A stretch of 64,000 nucleotides of DNA from Posidonia oceanica (GCA_037176725.1 JAZBRS010000057.1:85705501-85769500), one strand, 5' to 3'; counted from the first letter of the stretch, positions 44,886-57,400 are shown. Notes: a model not told the origin generated them from the letters alone. Translations and numbers: made by a program.

Positions 44886-46185
44886 TGAAATGTGATAAGT
44901 TTCGGACTTATCGACTGCGAAGATAATGGGAATACCAATACCTAGAGGTTTGGTAGAGGTCCGTAGACGGTCCCGTGACAGTTAGGGGTGTCAGCCTGAA
45001 ACGGCTGCAGCTTCTACGCTGAGGAGCATTTGTGCAGTTAAGTTGAATTACAGGGGTGCTACCGTAATTTACCTAATCAAAGGGTCTCTAGTGCTTCTAA
45101 CTGATTGTCTGATGCTATGAAAGGTATATCAGATTGAGGAGGCTCTCATGGCAATGCCCTAGGCTGTGTAGAGTGCTCTTGAGGTAAATTCCGCAGTTCT
45201 GTGGAAAAGACAGGGGCTTAAATGTAACCTTTCTGTCTGGTGCGCATAGCAATTTCTGTTGGTCCTGAGGACGAATGTTGAATGTGATGGCTGCGTCCTA
45301 TGTGGAGAGGCTGCTCTGAGTGAGTCCGACATTGATCCGATTGGACTCTGAAATTCTGAGAAACTACGGGGACTTTTCTACAATTTTCGCGTACATTGAT
45401 TTCTGCTGAAAGTTTTCTGACTTTGCAACCTTGCTAGGTTTGGGGGGTGCCATCCTCAAGATTCCAAGGGGTGCTGATAAGAAATTTGCCCGAGACTTGG
45501 GTTATTTCAATGCTTCTGCAAAAGCTAAGGGCTTGATTGCAGTTTCTAAAATTTGAGGGAGCGTGTTGCCATTCTACTAACTCCACTACTTTGCGGCTCA
45601 TTCTGCGTGCGTTTGAAACTGATGTACTGATACTAACCATGACTTGACACCTCTGCCAACTATTGGTTGCCGTTCTGGCATTTTTGCCAAACTTGAGGGC
45701 CTATTTGCAATTTACCCCCCTCTAGGGGTTTTTAAGCAATTTTTGCTGATCTTGGGTTGCGATTACAACCTTAGGGACTTGCTTTACAATTTTGCCTATG
45801 CCAAGGGCTTGTGTGCAATTTTGCAGAAATTCAAGGATTGAATTGAAATTTCACTAGGTAATTTGCATTTTAAATCCGTGCATGGCACTGTGCACGTGAA
45901 GTTGCTGTCCAACCTCTCTGGAGGATTCTGAAATGGTGGGTCCCATCCAAAAATGCAACTGTTGGCCATGCAACTGCCTCTTCAATCATCTGATTCTTCT
46001 TCAACTGCAAACTTTATGCAAATGAAATAATGCAAATGAAATGTTTGGTTAAAATTTTTTTTTTTCAAAACCAATCTTCCTCCTTTCATTTTATTTTTCA
46101 TTTCCTCATTCGCAGTCTCCAATTTCTTGACCATCTCTTCCTCTTCTCCTCCAACTCCTCCTTCTCGGTGGCTTTGGCGGCAGGG
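44886..46185. other. region upstream of the antisense PMD gene
   Basis: About 1.3 kb with no recognised gene. Several tgcaattt / ttttgcc words recur between 45400 and 45860 and again in the PMD gene's first intron (46850-47220). A promoter for the plus-strand gene should lie here if it was transcribed; no clear TATA box was found. Confidence 0.5.
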
Positions 46186-49100
46186 ATGTCAGACGGTGGT
46201 GGCGTTGGTACCTCACGGGGAGGCTCCGCGGGTGGCTGTGGCGACACGGAAGGGCGCGGCTCGGGGAGCAGCCCTGTCAGCTGTGGCGACGCATGGAGTG
46301 GCTCGTCGATTGGGGGCGGCTTGCGGAGTAACTCGTCGGTAGTGGGCGGTCCGCGGAGCGACTCTGTACGAGCGGCTAGACCCGCGGCTAGCGGCGGTGA
46401 TGCTCGGGCAAGCTCGGCGGTGGTTGGCAGTGCTCCACGGCGTGGGAGCGACGATGTGCAGACTGCTTTTGCGGCGTCTAGGGGCAGTGGCTCCATGACT
46501 GGTCCGGCGATGCTTTGGTGGTGAGTGGGAGTGACGCACGGGGGAAGGCCGTGGTCGGCGGCAGCGACGTGGCTGGTGGTTCTCTAGCGGTTTCTACTGA
46601 GGTAGGCTGTCCTTCTCTTCGCCCCCTGCATGCCTGATGTTCATTTTGAACTAGAATGCCAAACTGCCATTTGCTGCATTGTTGATGCCTGTGTTCAACA
46701 TTCAAAATGATTCTTTCATGCATGTATGCTGCCACTAAACTCTGCCTAATGCTTGCATCTTGCTGTTTAAACTTTGATACTGCATTCTGAACTTGTGCCA
46801 TGCGCTTGCATCTTTGTTGTATGTAGATACTGAGTTGCACGATCGGTTACTGTATGCCTACCATATGTCTGCAATTTTACTACTGGCTTCGTAATTTTTT
46901 GAGACTTTTGCAATGTCATGCATACTGCCATTTTGAAATAACTATGCAATTTGTAATTTACCATGCTAGTTTGTCAAACTTTGCCATGGTTCAAGGATTT
47001 TGCCATGTTTTGCAATCCTTGCCACATTCTGGTGGGATCGTGCAATTCTGTAATTTACCCAATTCTAGGGTTATCTGGCAATTTGACATTGCACTTGCAA
47101 ACTATGCCATGATCCATGCAAACTCTATAATCTTTTAGCAACTTATGCCATGATTTTGTGAAATTTAAATTTTCTGCAATTTACCTACTTCTTGGGTGCT
47201 CCTGCAATTTTCCATGTTTGTTTATAGTGAATGCCATTGTTTTGCCTGCTAGTATCTTCTGAGACTTTAACTGTGAAAATACACTGCACTGACGGCTCTG
47301 TTTTTGGCAGTCGAGGCATGACTCCACCCCGGAGGGTCCTCGGGTGTCGCGGGCATGCACTTCTGGCTCTCAGACCTTGAGTCAGGGGGTCTCTAGTTCC
47401 CGTACTTTGACTGTGGGTGCCTCCACTTCTCGGGCCACGAGTCAGGGTGTTTCCAGCTCTCGGGCTCCAAGTCGGGGCACTTCTGGTTCTAGAGCTGCAA
47501 GTGGTTCTCGGGCTTTGAGCCGTGGTGCCTCTAACTCTTGGGCCTCCACATCGAGCTACCCGACCTCGAGGACTCTGAGCGTGTCGGAGGAGCCTGCTGG
47601 ACCGATCCCGTCGATCATCCTCGAGGAGGTAAGCTTTAATGATAATTTGTTTCAAGCTATTATTTGCTCCAATGCCTCTGTTTCTGACTCGTGAGCTGTA
47701 ATTGTAGGAGCGAGGGAACTACGGGGGGCATCTGCTGGATCTCGGTCACATCTGTGAGAGGAAGGACTTCCCAGTAAGTGTGCTTCCTCATTTTTAGCTA
47801 TCCTTCATTTTGATTAATGAGTAGCTGATCCTAATGCTTTTTCTTGCAGGCCAGGGATGCCACTCGGACGATGAGGTGCCACTGGGCACAGACACTGGAG
47901 CATTTCAGGTGCCTACCTCTGCATTTGTGCGAGTTCCTGCTACATTACACTCCTTTTGGTAGCTTCCTACAGATTCCTGCCATCCACGGGCACTATCTCT
48001 TCTTTCGGGCCCATGCGGAGTGATGGCGGCATGAGACACACACGTTCCACTTCCCACACAGGGAGATGACGGTGTTGCCTGAGCACTAGGTGCTGCTGAC
48101 GGGTCTGCGCTTCGGAGGAGAGCCCATAGTGGGCAAGACGACGCAGGGCTTTGCCATGGCACCTGGTTTGCTGGGGAGAGTGCCTCCTAGGAACAACCGG
48201 TCGAAGTGCAGCTTCCAGCTGTCCTGGCTTCGTAGTTGGATAGAGTTGTGGCCCGAGTCGGCCATTGGTTCGAGGCAGTCGCACTTCGTACTATGGCACT
48301 TTCTTTTGGAGCTGATTTACCTGATCTTTTGTGACGCTTTAGGATACTGCATGCACACTGATTGGCTGATCTACCTAGCAGACATGGACCGTCTAGATAT
48401 GTATGATTGGGGCAGAGCTAGCTATGCTTGGCTGCTCTGCGGCTTGGACAGCATCGTTCAGCTGGGACGTCGCTCATATGTTGGTCTATACCCTCTACTC
48501 ACGGTAAGTTCTGACTTCTGTTAAGTGTAATACTATTATTTGAGAACTGTTCTGACTTCCTCTGTTCTTCTTTGATAGTATTGGGCAATAGAGCACACAG
48601 TGCGGGGCCACTATTTTTATCGGCTGCGTCCTGAGATGCTTCTCCTTCCGTGGCAGTGGTGCGAGCCTGACCATAGGCTAGCCTTGGGCATCTTTAGCTA
48701 CGAGGTGTACAGATACCTGCTGGACCTTCAACGCCTGGAGGACGTAAGTCTACTCCTCTCTGCTTTCTTTAATTTCTATAAATGACTACTGTTCTTGCTA
48801 GCCTCTGACTTAATTTGCCTATTTGCTGATTCAGATCCGGCTCCGTCCCTTCGAGGAGTTCGAGGGATTAGACTGGGTTCCTTGGAACTCATCACGGGAG
48901 TTGAGGGAGCATCATATCAGGTTCTACTGTTTGAAGAAGTCTGCGCTCTTCCTCCCAGTGCGGGTTCGTCACCAGATGGCTGACGAGTTTTGCATTCCTC
49001 TACCTCCTCCTACTGACATGGGGTCAGTGGCCTACACTCGGGCGAGGGCTCATGTGGCGACTGCTGTTGCTCGTGAGCGTCTGCCCAGATACTTCTTCCA

Positions 49101-49773
49101 CAGTGCGGAGCCTGACGAGTATCAGAACTAGTTTCGCTTGGTTGGGAAACCATTCCTCTTCCTCGAGGAACTGAGAGAGGCGCAGCACGGGATGTGGTAC
49201 AGCGCTGATTGGGCTAACGTATGACAAATCACCTTATATATGTCATCCGCTTTGATACGCAACTGCTTGATATCTATTTTGACTGAGTTGCTGGCTTTTG
49301 CAGGGCTTCGAGGAGGTCTTCAAGGCCTTCTACGATGATATGAGGGAGAAAGAGGTAAAAACCCCGTTAATTCCGCATTTAAGATACATTTCTGCTCTTT
49401 ATTGGCTCTGACAATTTTTGTCTTTGCAGGCAGCAAGATGGCAGGCTGGCTTGGAGGTTTGCATTTTAACTGTTTATGCAAATATCATGTTAAAAATGCT
49501 TCCCCTGTTCTGACTTTGTTTCTGCTTTCTGTTTCCCAGGGTAGAGATCCCACTAGGGAGATGAACATGGCCAGCAGCGAGGACTTCTCTGTGGAGTAGG
49601 AGGAGGACAGGTTTGGTGGTGAGGACGTTGGCACCTCCACACTTGCTGCTTCACCGGCTTGGGCTGCAAGGATTTCCAGAAGGCTAACCTGCAAGGTAGC
49701 CCGTACTACAGCCGAGACGGCCAGGAGAGAGGATCCCAACTCTGACGAGGAGCACAGCTCGTAGGAGGAGTAA
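46186..49773 (+). pseudogene. plant mobile domain (PMD, aminotransferase-like) gene, antisense within element D
   Basis: Plus-strand gene with clear plant introns. Exons with GT-AG borders that join in frame: 47311-47628, 47708-47773, 47850-48503, 48579-48743, 48835-49218, 49304-49354, 49430-49456, 49540-49773 (TAA). All these junctions are phase 0, giving 632 codons. A GC-rich open stretch from ATG 46186 to about 46520 may be a first exon, but its phase does not fit exon 47311. The protein has an Ser/Arg/Gly repeat N-terminus, then a PMD-like core: ETHTFHFPHREMTV, LLTGLRFGGEPIVGKT, FQLSWLRSW, YLADMDRLDMYDWG, YWAIEHTVRGHYF, LLPWQWCEPDHR, LDWVPWNSSRELREHHIRFY. In-frame stops: TGA 48021, TAG 48087, 49129, 49597 and 49762. 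Host PMD proteins such as MAIL1/MAIN of Arabidopsis act in transposon silencing and genome stability; the role of element-borne copies is unknown. Now a pseudogene. Confidence 0.75.
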
Positions 49774-50323
49774 AGGGATCGAGATGCATCACCCATTTTT
49801 GTTGATTCAAGTTATATGTAAAAACATGAAAGAAAAACTGTAATATCTTGAATTTTGGGCAAAAATATCCAATATATACAAATTTTTGTCACAAAATAGT
49901 CTGGTGTATGTTTGAGTGCTCAAAACAGGTTCTAGAATGTGTTTGTGATGTTTACACAGCGTTTCCACAGGTATTTGGGCGTTCTGGCCCCTTTCGGTAA
50001 GCAAACAGGCTGTTCTGGCTAACTGTCTGTAAACTACACTTCGCGCTAGCTTTCCACACCTGAAGTTGTCGCTGACATTACACGTCTATCTTTGACGTTG
50101 TATATATGCAACCAGGGGTACCATTTTTCTCTATCGCCGTAGAGATTTGGTGGATTTTCACGCCAGAAAGGGTCGCTCTGTAGTCTACTGACAGGAGCCC
50201 ATTCGCTGTAGGCTCTGCTCACGGGATGGCCATGTTGGTTCTCCCGCCTTCTGCTCTGCTCCTACACAGGTACTGCCCGGGTTGCTTCTCCACCACCATT
50301 GCTCTTCTTCTGCTTTCATCCAG
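49774..50323 (+). other. intergenic region with a possible TATA box
   Basis: Separates the two antisense genes. TATATAT at 50101-50107 (tgacgttgtatatatgcaacc) is a plausible TATA box about 220 bp ahead of the first recognisable exon of the next gene. No other signal was recognised. Confidence 0.4.
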
Positions 50324-51767
50324 GCGTCGAGGCGGTGCTTCCGCCAGATTTTGAGGGTCGGCCGGTCATGGTGAGTGTTGCCTTTTCCACTCTTCCTGGC
50401 TAGATCTGTGTTAGCCCTTGCATTGTACAGGATCTTGCATGATTTTCAGAGAGTTTTCATGCTTTTCCTCTCTTTTTGTGCAGGGTTTTCCCACCATGGA
50501 AACACCTGCTCGGTGCTCTGATCTTCTGCTGGCATGGATCGGTATACTGACCATTGAAGACTGTGAGAGACTGCAATTATGGGGCATTTCCACAAAGTTT
50601 TTGAGCATTGCTAATGTGGAAGTGAGTCGGTACTTGCTGTGTGCCACTGCCTGGTTCTGGAAGCCGGCTTATCACGTCTTCCGCTTTGGACAGGTGGAAA
50701 TGACTCCTACCTTGGAGGAAGTGAGGCGGATCTGTAGCTTGTCGAGGCTACAGGGGCCTGCAATCTTCATGCGGCGTGATGCCTATTTGTCTGTACTAAA
50801 CCTGTTGACCAGACTCCGGTCAAGTGACTACGACCACCACCTGGTTTGCAGAGATGGTGATTTGCCCATGCTTCGTTTGAGGTACTTCGATGAAGTGGCA
50901 CAGAAGCGTGCTGCGCTAGGCGATGACCTGTGGCTCCACGGATTTGTCGTCCGCTTTCTGGGGGAGCTGGTTTTTAGTCATGGTAGAATGACTGTCTCCA
51001 TTGAGGTGGTGGAGATTACTTTAGCTGTGGTAACTAGGCAGATAGATCTGGCCCCTGTCATTCTGGTTGAGACATACCGGGCCTTGGATCGTGCTTTGTG
51101 GTGTTGCCGGCATTTCTATGGCTGTGGTGCCCTGATTCAGGTGATAAGTTGCTACCCTTGTTTACTGTTCATTGCTTTACACTTGCTCTGCTCAGATGAC
51201 TTTGTTTTTCAACAGGTTAGGCTTGCTGCGCATATGGGGGTAGAGATCATGCATCCCTAATGCTCTACTTTCGATGCATACTGCCGTAGTGGTCACTCCT
51301 GGACTATCCCTTGTGTCTGTGATGTCCATTGTGTGCTGGAGGCCCTGGCCGAGGATTCGGTGACCTGGCGCATCATTCCTGCCACTGCGGAGCCCTTCGC
51401 TGTTTTCTTCAACGATAGTGACATGCGGCTGCTTGTTCTCCCCAGGTTTACTAGAGGTGTGGAGTATCATCCCATCCGGGTGATGCGGCAATTTGGCTAT
51501 TGCTAGGATGTATTTGAGCAAGACTCGATGCCGGCCTTCTATCAGTAATATCCAATTGGCTCTACTGTGGGGACCACTGAGCTAGCTCGCATGCTGCATC
51601 GTTGCATCTACTCAAACAGGATCCCTATGATGAAGGGTTTTGGCTACACTGCAGAGTATGAGAATCATATCGATGAGACTTGGCCCATCCGCGAGGTTCC
51701 ACCTGGCGCTCTCTTTTTCCCAGGTGCCGGGAGCTCATCGGGCCGCACCCCTGGTTCTGATGTCTGA
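50324..51767 (+). pseudogene. DUF7745-like gene, antisense within element D
   Basis: Second plus-strand gene. A short exon ending at 50370 (frame reads EAVLPPDFEGRPVM) has donor gtgagt; the next exon is 50484-51140 (acceptor ttttgtgcag), then 51216-51767 ending TGA; the intron 51141-51215 is phase 0. The true start is uncertain: either an upstream exon, the ATG at 50368, or ATG 50496 (METPARCSD). Recognisable blocks: FWKPAYHVFRFGQVEMTPTL-EEV, the F-x-FG-x2-E-x2-PTLEE pattern I associate with plant family DUF7745; then a helical middle, HPIRVMRQFGYC and a C-terminal IYSNRIPMMKGFGYTAEYE. Stops: TAA 51258, TAG 51504, TAA 51546. Function unknown; the family is often seen in mobile-element context. 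It is a pseudogene with good splice sites. Confidence 0.65.
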
Positions 51768-53163
51768 AATGCTATTTGTGTGTCTGTATTCATTGTGTCT
51801 GTAACAACAGAGTCTGTATTGGGCCCATGGGAATACAGAAGTTTGGCTTTATTATGCTTGCTCGCATAATCTGTGTGACTGTTGTCTGGTTGGTTCCACT
51901 GTATGCAGAGACAGCTAACTGTCTGCAACTCTGCAAATCTGCATTTCGCGTTGGAATTCCGTGCCTGGATTTGTCGCTGACCCCTGATGCTCTTTTAATC
52001 TGCTGACTGTATGCACTTGGATCAGGCATTTGCTCTCTCCATCATGTTTAGATGATGCTTGGGAGCACTGGCTCCTGGCACTTGGATCAAAATCAGGACT
52101 TTTGCAGCCTTGCTGCCCTTCCAAGGCAGTGCGGGTATGATCCTTTGCTTCAAGATAGTTTCTGAAAGGTACTGGGTGTTCAGAAAGCATCAGTCATGCT
52201 ACCATTGGCAATACTGACCTAGTAGTTGCCCGGTAGGTGACCAACATGCCTCCGGTGACAGATCGATCGGCCTTGCGAAGTCGAGAGGATAGGAGGGATG
52301 CTTATTGCTAATAATGCATGCTTGATCAATGCAATTTGTAATGCCCTCAATTCTGAGAATGCTTTCGATGCCTGCTATAGGGGAAAGAGGTGTCTTCGAC
52401 TCACGAGACCCTACCTAGACTCCCAGACTGTAGGTGGCTCTCGGTTATGTGTGGCGTTGTGCCAGGGGTGCGTGTGCTGGGTGGCGGTGGAACAGGCTTC
52501 ATGCCAAACTCACTAGACCCTACACCCGTTCTTTTGCAATTCAAATTCTTTTTTCTCCCTCTCAGGCATATAGGTTTGCTCTATCCTTAGGTTGGAGGTA
52601 TAAGGGTGCCTGGTATGGTGCAGTGGAGCTGCCGCAGGTTAGGGGGCAAGTCCCTATGTGGATTCTGTGGGCTTTCAGGTGCTGGTTTCGACTCCTCTCC
52701 AAGGTCAGTCGTAGGGATAGAGTTAGTCTGTTTGCCTCTCTCATGGGCCGACTTCTATCTGCACCTTCTATCTTCTGTATTTTTTATTGCCCCAGTGCTA
52801 ATCTTGGCTCACACTCTTGCTCACAACCTAACATTTTATCTCCCTCTCGGAGGTGTAGGTTCTAGGAGGAGTTTGGTCATTTCGCACTACTCACAATGGA
52901 TGGTGGCTCCCTCACTATGCTAGGACATCTAAGTAGTGTCAACTGAGGAAGAATGAACTCTTTCCATAGCAGGCAAGCTATTCCGATTTTCATCATCGGG
53001 CCGATGTTGGCAATGCATGCAAATGCTATTTACTTATGCTCTATTCACATGCTAAAGTGCAGGAATAAAGTAAACATGTATGCAAATGTGGGGATGCAAC
53101 AAGAGGAATGCATGCAGAAATGCAGAGGAAGAAGACTTTGCAAGGCAAGGATACGGCCTTCGG
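51768..53163. other. non-coding interval between antisense gene and integrase end
   Basis: 1.4 kb without a recognised gene. Plus-strand ORFs of 105 and 143 codons at 52434-52923 have no domain I know. The stretch must contain the 3' end of the DUF7745-like gene and the sense-strand sequence following integrase. Confidence 0.5.
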
Positions 53164-54450
53164 TCACTGGTAGTACTTCTTCAGGTAGCATGTATTGACA
53201 TGCTCTGACAGCTCATTCTGATCCATTTCTTGCAAGACAGCCGCGCCTCCAGAGAAGACTCGTTTGATAATGAACGGGCCGCGCCAGTTGGGTCGGAAAT
53301 TACCTCGACCATCAGGGAGGTGGATGGCTTGCAAAACTAGGTTGCTGGATGCAATGCTTCTAGGCCTGACTTGCTTCTGATAGGACATGGCCATCCGCTT
53401 CTGATAGCACTAAGCATGATGCAGGGCCTGCAACCTGCGCTCATCAATCAGGTTCAGCTATACGCAGCGGTCTTCAACCCACTCCGCTTCTTCCAACTCT
53501 GCTTCTCGCAGGATCCGGAGCTAGGAGATCTCTACTTCAATGGGTAGGACAGCCTCCATGCCATAAGTAAGTGAATAAGGGGTTGCCCCTGTTGAGGTCC
53601 GGACTGATGTTTTATAGGCCCAAAGCGCATACAGAAGTTTGTCGTGCTAGTCCTTGTGAGTTTTTGCCATCTTCTTCAAGATCTTCACCAGATTCTTGTT
53701 GGCTGACTCAACTGCCCATTTCATCTGTAGCTGGTATGGCGAGGATCTGTGGTGCTTGACTTTGTAGCTATGTAGATATTCCTCGAGCCTCTTGGCAATG
53801 AAGTTGGCGCCGTTATCAGAGATGATAGCATGCGGAACCCCATATCTGGCAATGATGTTGTTCCTGATGAACTTCTCTATTGCCGCGGCCGTGACTGTTT
53901 TGTATGAGGCCGCTTCCACCCATTTGGTGAAGTAATCAATTGCTACCAGGATATAGCAGTGGCCGTTGGAGGCTGTAGGATGTACGGCTTCGATGACGTC
54001 TATTCCCCAGGTTGAGAAGGGCCAGGGTGCTGACATGCTATGCAATTGCTGCGGAGGCACATGTATAAAATTCCCATGGATTTGGCAGCTGTGGCATCTG
54101 CACACAAACTAACAGCAATCTGCCTCCATGGTTGACCAGAAGTAGCCTTGCAACATGATCTTCTTGGTGAGGAGCACTCTGCTTATATGCGGGCCGCATG
54201 ATCCTACATGAACCTGAAGCATCAGTGTATCTGCTTCCTTCTTGTGTACGCAGCGTAGGAGCATTTGGTTGTAGGACCTTCTGTAGAGGTGTCCTGCTCC
54301 TAAGACATATTTGGACGCCAAGCGTGCCATAGTCTTTTTGTCTACTACCGAGGTGCCAGATGGGAGGCTGTTGGATTCTAGGAAGGCCCTGATATCATGG
54401 TACCATGGTAGCTCCTCTGCTGAATCTGCTTCTTCGATGCTCATGCAGTG
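53164..54450 (-). other. integrase domain of pol
   Basis: After the linker (YLYRRSYNQMLLRCVHKKEA) come the HHCC remnant (CHSCQIHG) and the core: WGIDVIEA, ISDNGANF and AVESANK give D, D and E with 35 residues between the second Asp and the Glu. The end has a GPFIIKRVFSGGAAVLQ SH3-like motif and finishes YLKKYYQ at 53164. TAG at 54109 and 53647. Confidence 0.85.
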
Positions 54451-54519
54451 TGCAGGCTGTTTTACACGAGTAACTGATACATCTACTACATGATCCTTTG
54501 GTATGAAAGCCAGGATGCT

Positions 54520-54910
54520 AGGGTTGCCAACGTGTCTGCATACGTGTTCTTGGCCCTATTCATGTAGGTGAAGCGAGTTTCTTCGAATCCTTTGATGAGC
54601 TTCAGCAGGTATTCATGGTAGGGCACCATCTTTGGGTCCTTCGTCTTCCAATTGCCGTTAACTTGGGAGATGACCAACATGGTGTCTCCGTGCACATGCA
54701 ATTTCTTCACACCGTGCTCAAGTGCGAGCTAGAGTCCCAGGATGCAGGCTTCATACTCTGCCTCATTGTTGGTGCAGGGGAAGGTCATCTTCCTGGCGAA
54801 TGGGATCAGCTGTCCCTGCGGCGTTGCTAGAACCGCGCCGATGCCTTGGCCTCTTCTGTTGACTGCACCATCGAAGTACATGTGCCATTGTAGCTCGTCT
54901 TCAGGATCCT
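54520..54910 (-). other. second, archaeal-type RNase H domain
   Basis: WHMYFDGAVNRRGQGIGAVL, TNNEAEYEACILGL, VHGDTMLVISQVNG and NTYADTLATLAS carry the four expected acidic positions. A duplicate RNase H after the first one is the mark of the Tat lineage. TAG at 54729-54731; the frameshift lies just after TLAS. Confidence 0.85.
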
Positions 54911-54984
54911 TCTGCTCGGAATCCTCCATGGCGAATAAGATGTCTTCATCAGGGAACTGCGTCTGTAGAGGCTGGTAATTAGGC

Positions 54985-55375
54985 AGAGGTAGGTCGGCCA
55001 GATGATCTGCTATAGCCTGTCCCTTCATCGATTTCTGGGTGACGAAGGTGATGTCGCATTGGGATAGCAGGACTTGCCACTTGACGCATCGTCCTACCAA
55101 GGCTGGCTTCTGGAAAATATATTTCATAGGGTCGTGTCGACACAGAAGTAGGACTGGATATGCCATCATGTAGTGCCTCAGCTTTTGGGTAGCCCAGATG
55201 AGGGAAAGGCAGACCTTTTCTATCATGCTGTACCTGGCTTCGCAGTCATTAAACTTCTTGCTCAGGTAGTAAATGGCCCGTTCTCTATGACCTGATTTGT
55301 CATGCTGGCCTAGGACTGCGCCCATAGAATGCTGTGTGGTAGAAAAGTACAGCAGCAAGGGTCTCCCTGGCGCAG
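54985..55375 (-). other. RNase H domain (gypsy type)
   Basis: LLLYFSTTQHSMGAVLGQ, YYLSKKFNDCEARYS, LIWATQKLRHYM and FVTQKSMKGQAIADHLADLP follow the RT connection as in Ty3/gypsy pol. Confidence 0.8.
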
Positions 55376-55559
55376 GAGGAACCAGAACTGGAGGCTTGAT
55401 GAGCAGCTGCTTGATCTTATCGAATGCGGCCTGACATTCGTCGCTCCAACAGATCTGTGCATTCTTCCTCAGGAACTTGAAGATCGGCTCACAGATTGGG
55501 GTGAGCTGCGCAATGAATCGACTGATATACTGTAGTCATTCCAACAAACCTTGGACCTC

Positions 55560-56345
55560 TTTTTTAGTGGTGGGGGGTGGCATTTCTACAATGGCTCTAG
55601 CTTTGCTGGGGTCCATCTCAATTCCCCTCTGACTGACAATGTATCCTAGGAGTTTTCCAGATGACACACCGAAGACGCATTTGTTGGGATTGAGCCTGAG
55701 CATGTAGCGCCTGAGGTGGTCGAATAGCTTCTTCAGGCAGGCGAGGTGATCCTCGAACTCTCAGGATTTGGCAATCATGTCGTCCACATAGACTTCGACC
55801 TCTTGGTGCATTAAGTCATGGAACAGAGCAGTCATGGCTCTTTGATAAGTTGCCCCTGCATTCTTCAGTCCGAATGGCATCACTTTGTAGCAGAAGACTC
55901 CCTAGGGGGTGATAAAAGATGTCTTCTCCATGTCTTCTTCCGCTATTCTAATTTGATTGTAGCCTGAAAAGCCATCCATGAAGGATAGCATCTTGTGGCC
56001 TGCTGTATTGTCTACCAGCACATCTATGTGTGGCAGAGGGAAGTCGTCCTTGGGACTGGCTTCGTTCAGGTCCCTGTAGTCGATGCACATGCGGACCTTT
56101 CCGTCCTTCTTGGGCACAGGCACGACGTTTGCAAGCCATTCTGGATATAAGACGACTTTAAGAAAGCTGACATTGTGCTGCTTCATGATTTCTTCTTTTA
56201 TCATCAGCAGCCATTGTGATCGCCATCTTCTGAGCTTTTGCTTGACCGGCTTCACATCTGGATTCAGCGGTAGCATGTGTACCACTATCTCGACATCTAG
56301 TCCGATCATGTCGTCATAGCTCCAAGCCAAAACGTCTGTGTATTC
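55560..56345 (-). other. reverse transcriptase domain of pol
   Basis: Contains VPVPKKDGKVRMCIDYRDLN, FPLPHIDVLVD, the motif A segment LSFMDGFSGYNQI, KVMPFGLKNAGATYQR and the catalytic YVDD at 55779-55790. Stops at 55902-55904 and 55761-55763 interrupt it. Confidence 0.9.
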
Positions 56346-56499
56346 TGTGAGGAATGCAATGAATTCTTCTCAGGCTTGGGGAGACAATCTGGCACTGATG
56401 CTGACTTGCTTAATGTCTTCGGCTGTGCCGATATTGATGACCTCCGTTTCCTCTTCAATGTGGAGGTTTGGTCATTCCGGATCATTATCGAAGGGCTAG

Positions 56500-57400
56500 A
56501 ATTCAGGCAACGGTTCGTCATTCTCGTCTATGCCTGCCTCATGTTCCTCTTCGTAGGCGACAAGCTCAGAGAGGATCTCCTTCTCAAAGGTTGGATCCAT
56601 AACATCAAAGGAGCATATGTGTTCCGCCTCTCGGCCCTGATGGCGCTTCAGGATGGTTATGCTTACCCGAGTGTTTCTGTATCCTCGGTGTGCAACCTCT
56701 ACTCTGACGACTTCTGGATCTGCTGATTGACCAGGTCCTTCTGCCTTTGCTGCCACTGCTGTTACTGCTGTTACTGTTGTTGATCTGGCGGTCACTGTCA
56801 GTGACTCCTCCTCCGCGTCTTCTGATGTGCTTGCGGGGAGTGCGCTGGATTGGTGGTAGTCCTCTAGCTAATTGACCGGATTGCTTCCACCTGCTGTACT
56901 GCCTACGTGGGGCATGCGCTGTACAAACCATCTAGACCCGCCTCCTGGCTACGGAGTTATCAACTCAATTGGTCTAGTGGATGGTGATGATGTTGACTCC
57001 TCTAGGACCATGATGGCCAGGTAGTCTTCTTGCTGGTAGGGCTCCTTAGGATTGTGATCTATCATCACTGCCTTCCCCTTTCTCAATGCACTCTGTTCAG
57101 TGGCGTCCTCTGCTAGAATCGCAAGCTGCTCCTGGAATAACAACTCTAGGTCTCCAAGCATGTCGTCTATCCGGGCTTCTATGATGGCCCCTTCGTCCTA
57201 GTCCGAGGCGAGATCGACATAGTAGGCGCTATGTGGCTGCTGAGCCTGTTGCTGGTTGCTTCCTCCTTTTGGGGTGGCTGCTTTGGCTGCTAACTGGATT
57301 GTTGGCCAAGGTGCCTACTGTGACAAGAGCGCCATCTGTATCGACGGGGCTGGAGGGTAGGCAGGCCTGCTGCTTGGGTAGGCCGATAGCTGAACGATCG
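56500..57400 (-). other. low-complexity linker between protease and RT
   Basis: Ser/Thr/Ala/Gln-rich segment including TAVTAVAAK runs and the conserved FDVMDPTFEKEILSELVAYEEEH block just before RT. Several TAG stops. No enzymatic motif. Confidence 0.6.

Noticed and set aside
44037..44938. Long Pro/Leu/Arg minus-strand ORFs and an Arg/Lys-rich plus-strand ORF.
   Set aside because: Products of a 30-bp tandem repeat whose length is a multiple of three; open in several frames on both strands.
46030..46185. Upstream extension of the GC-rich first PMD exon, starting at 46030.
   Set aside because: The added residues are encoded by A/T-rich sequence with no exon-like composition; the ATG at 46186 fits the GC-rich part better, and even that exon is not joined with confidence.
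52434..52923. Possible third antisense gene in element D (ORFs of 143 and 105 codons).
   Set aside because: Two overlapping frames, no recognisable domain and no consistent splice pattern.
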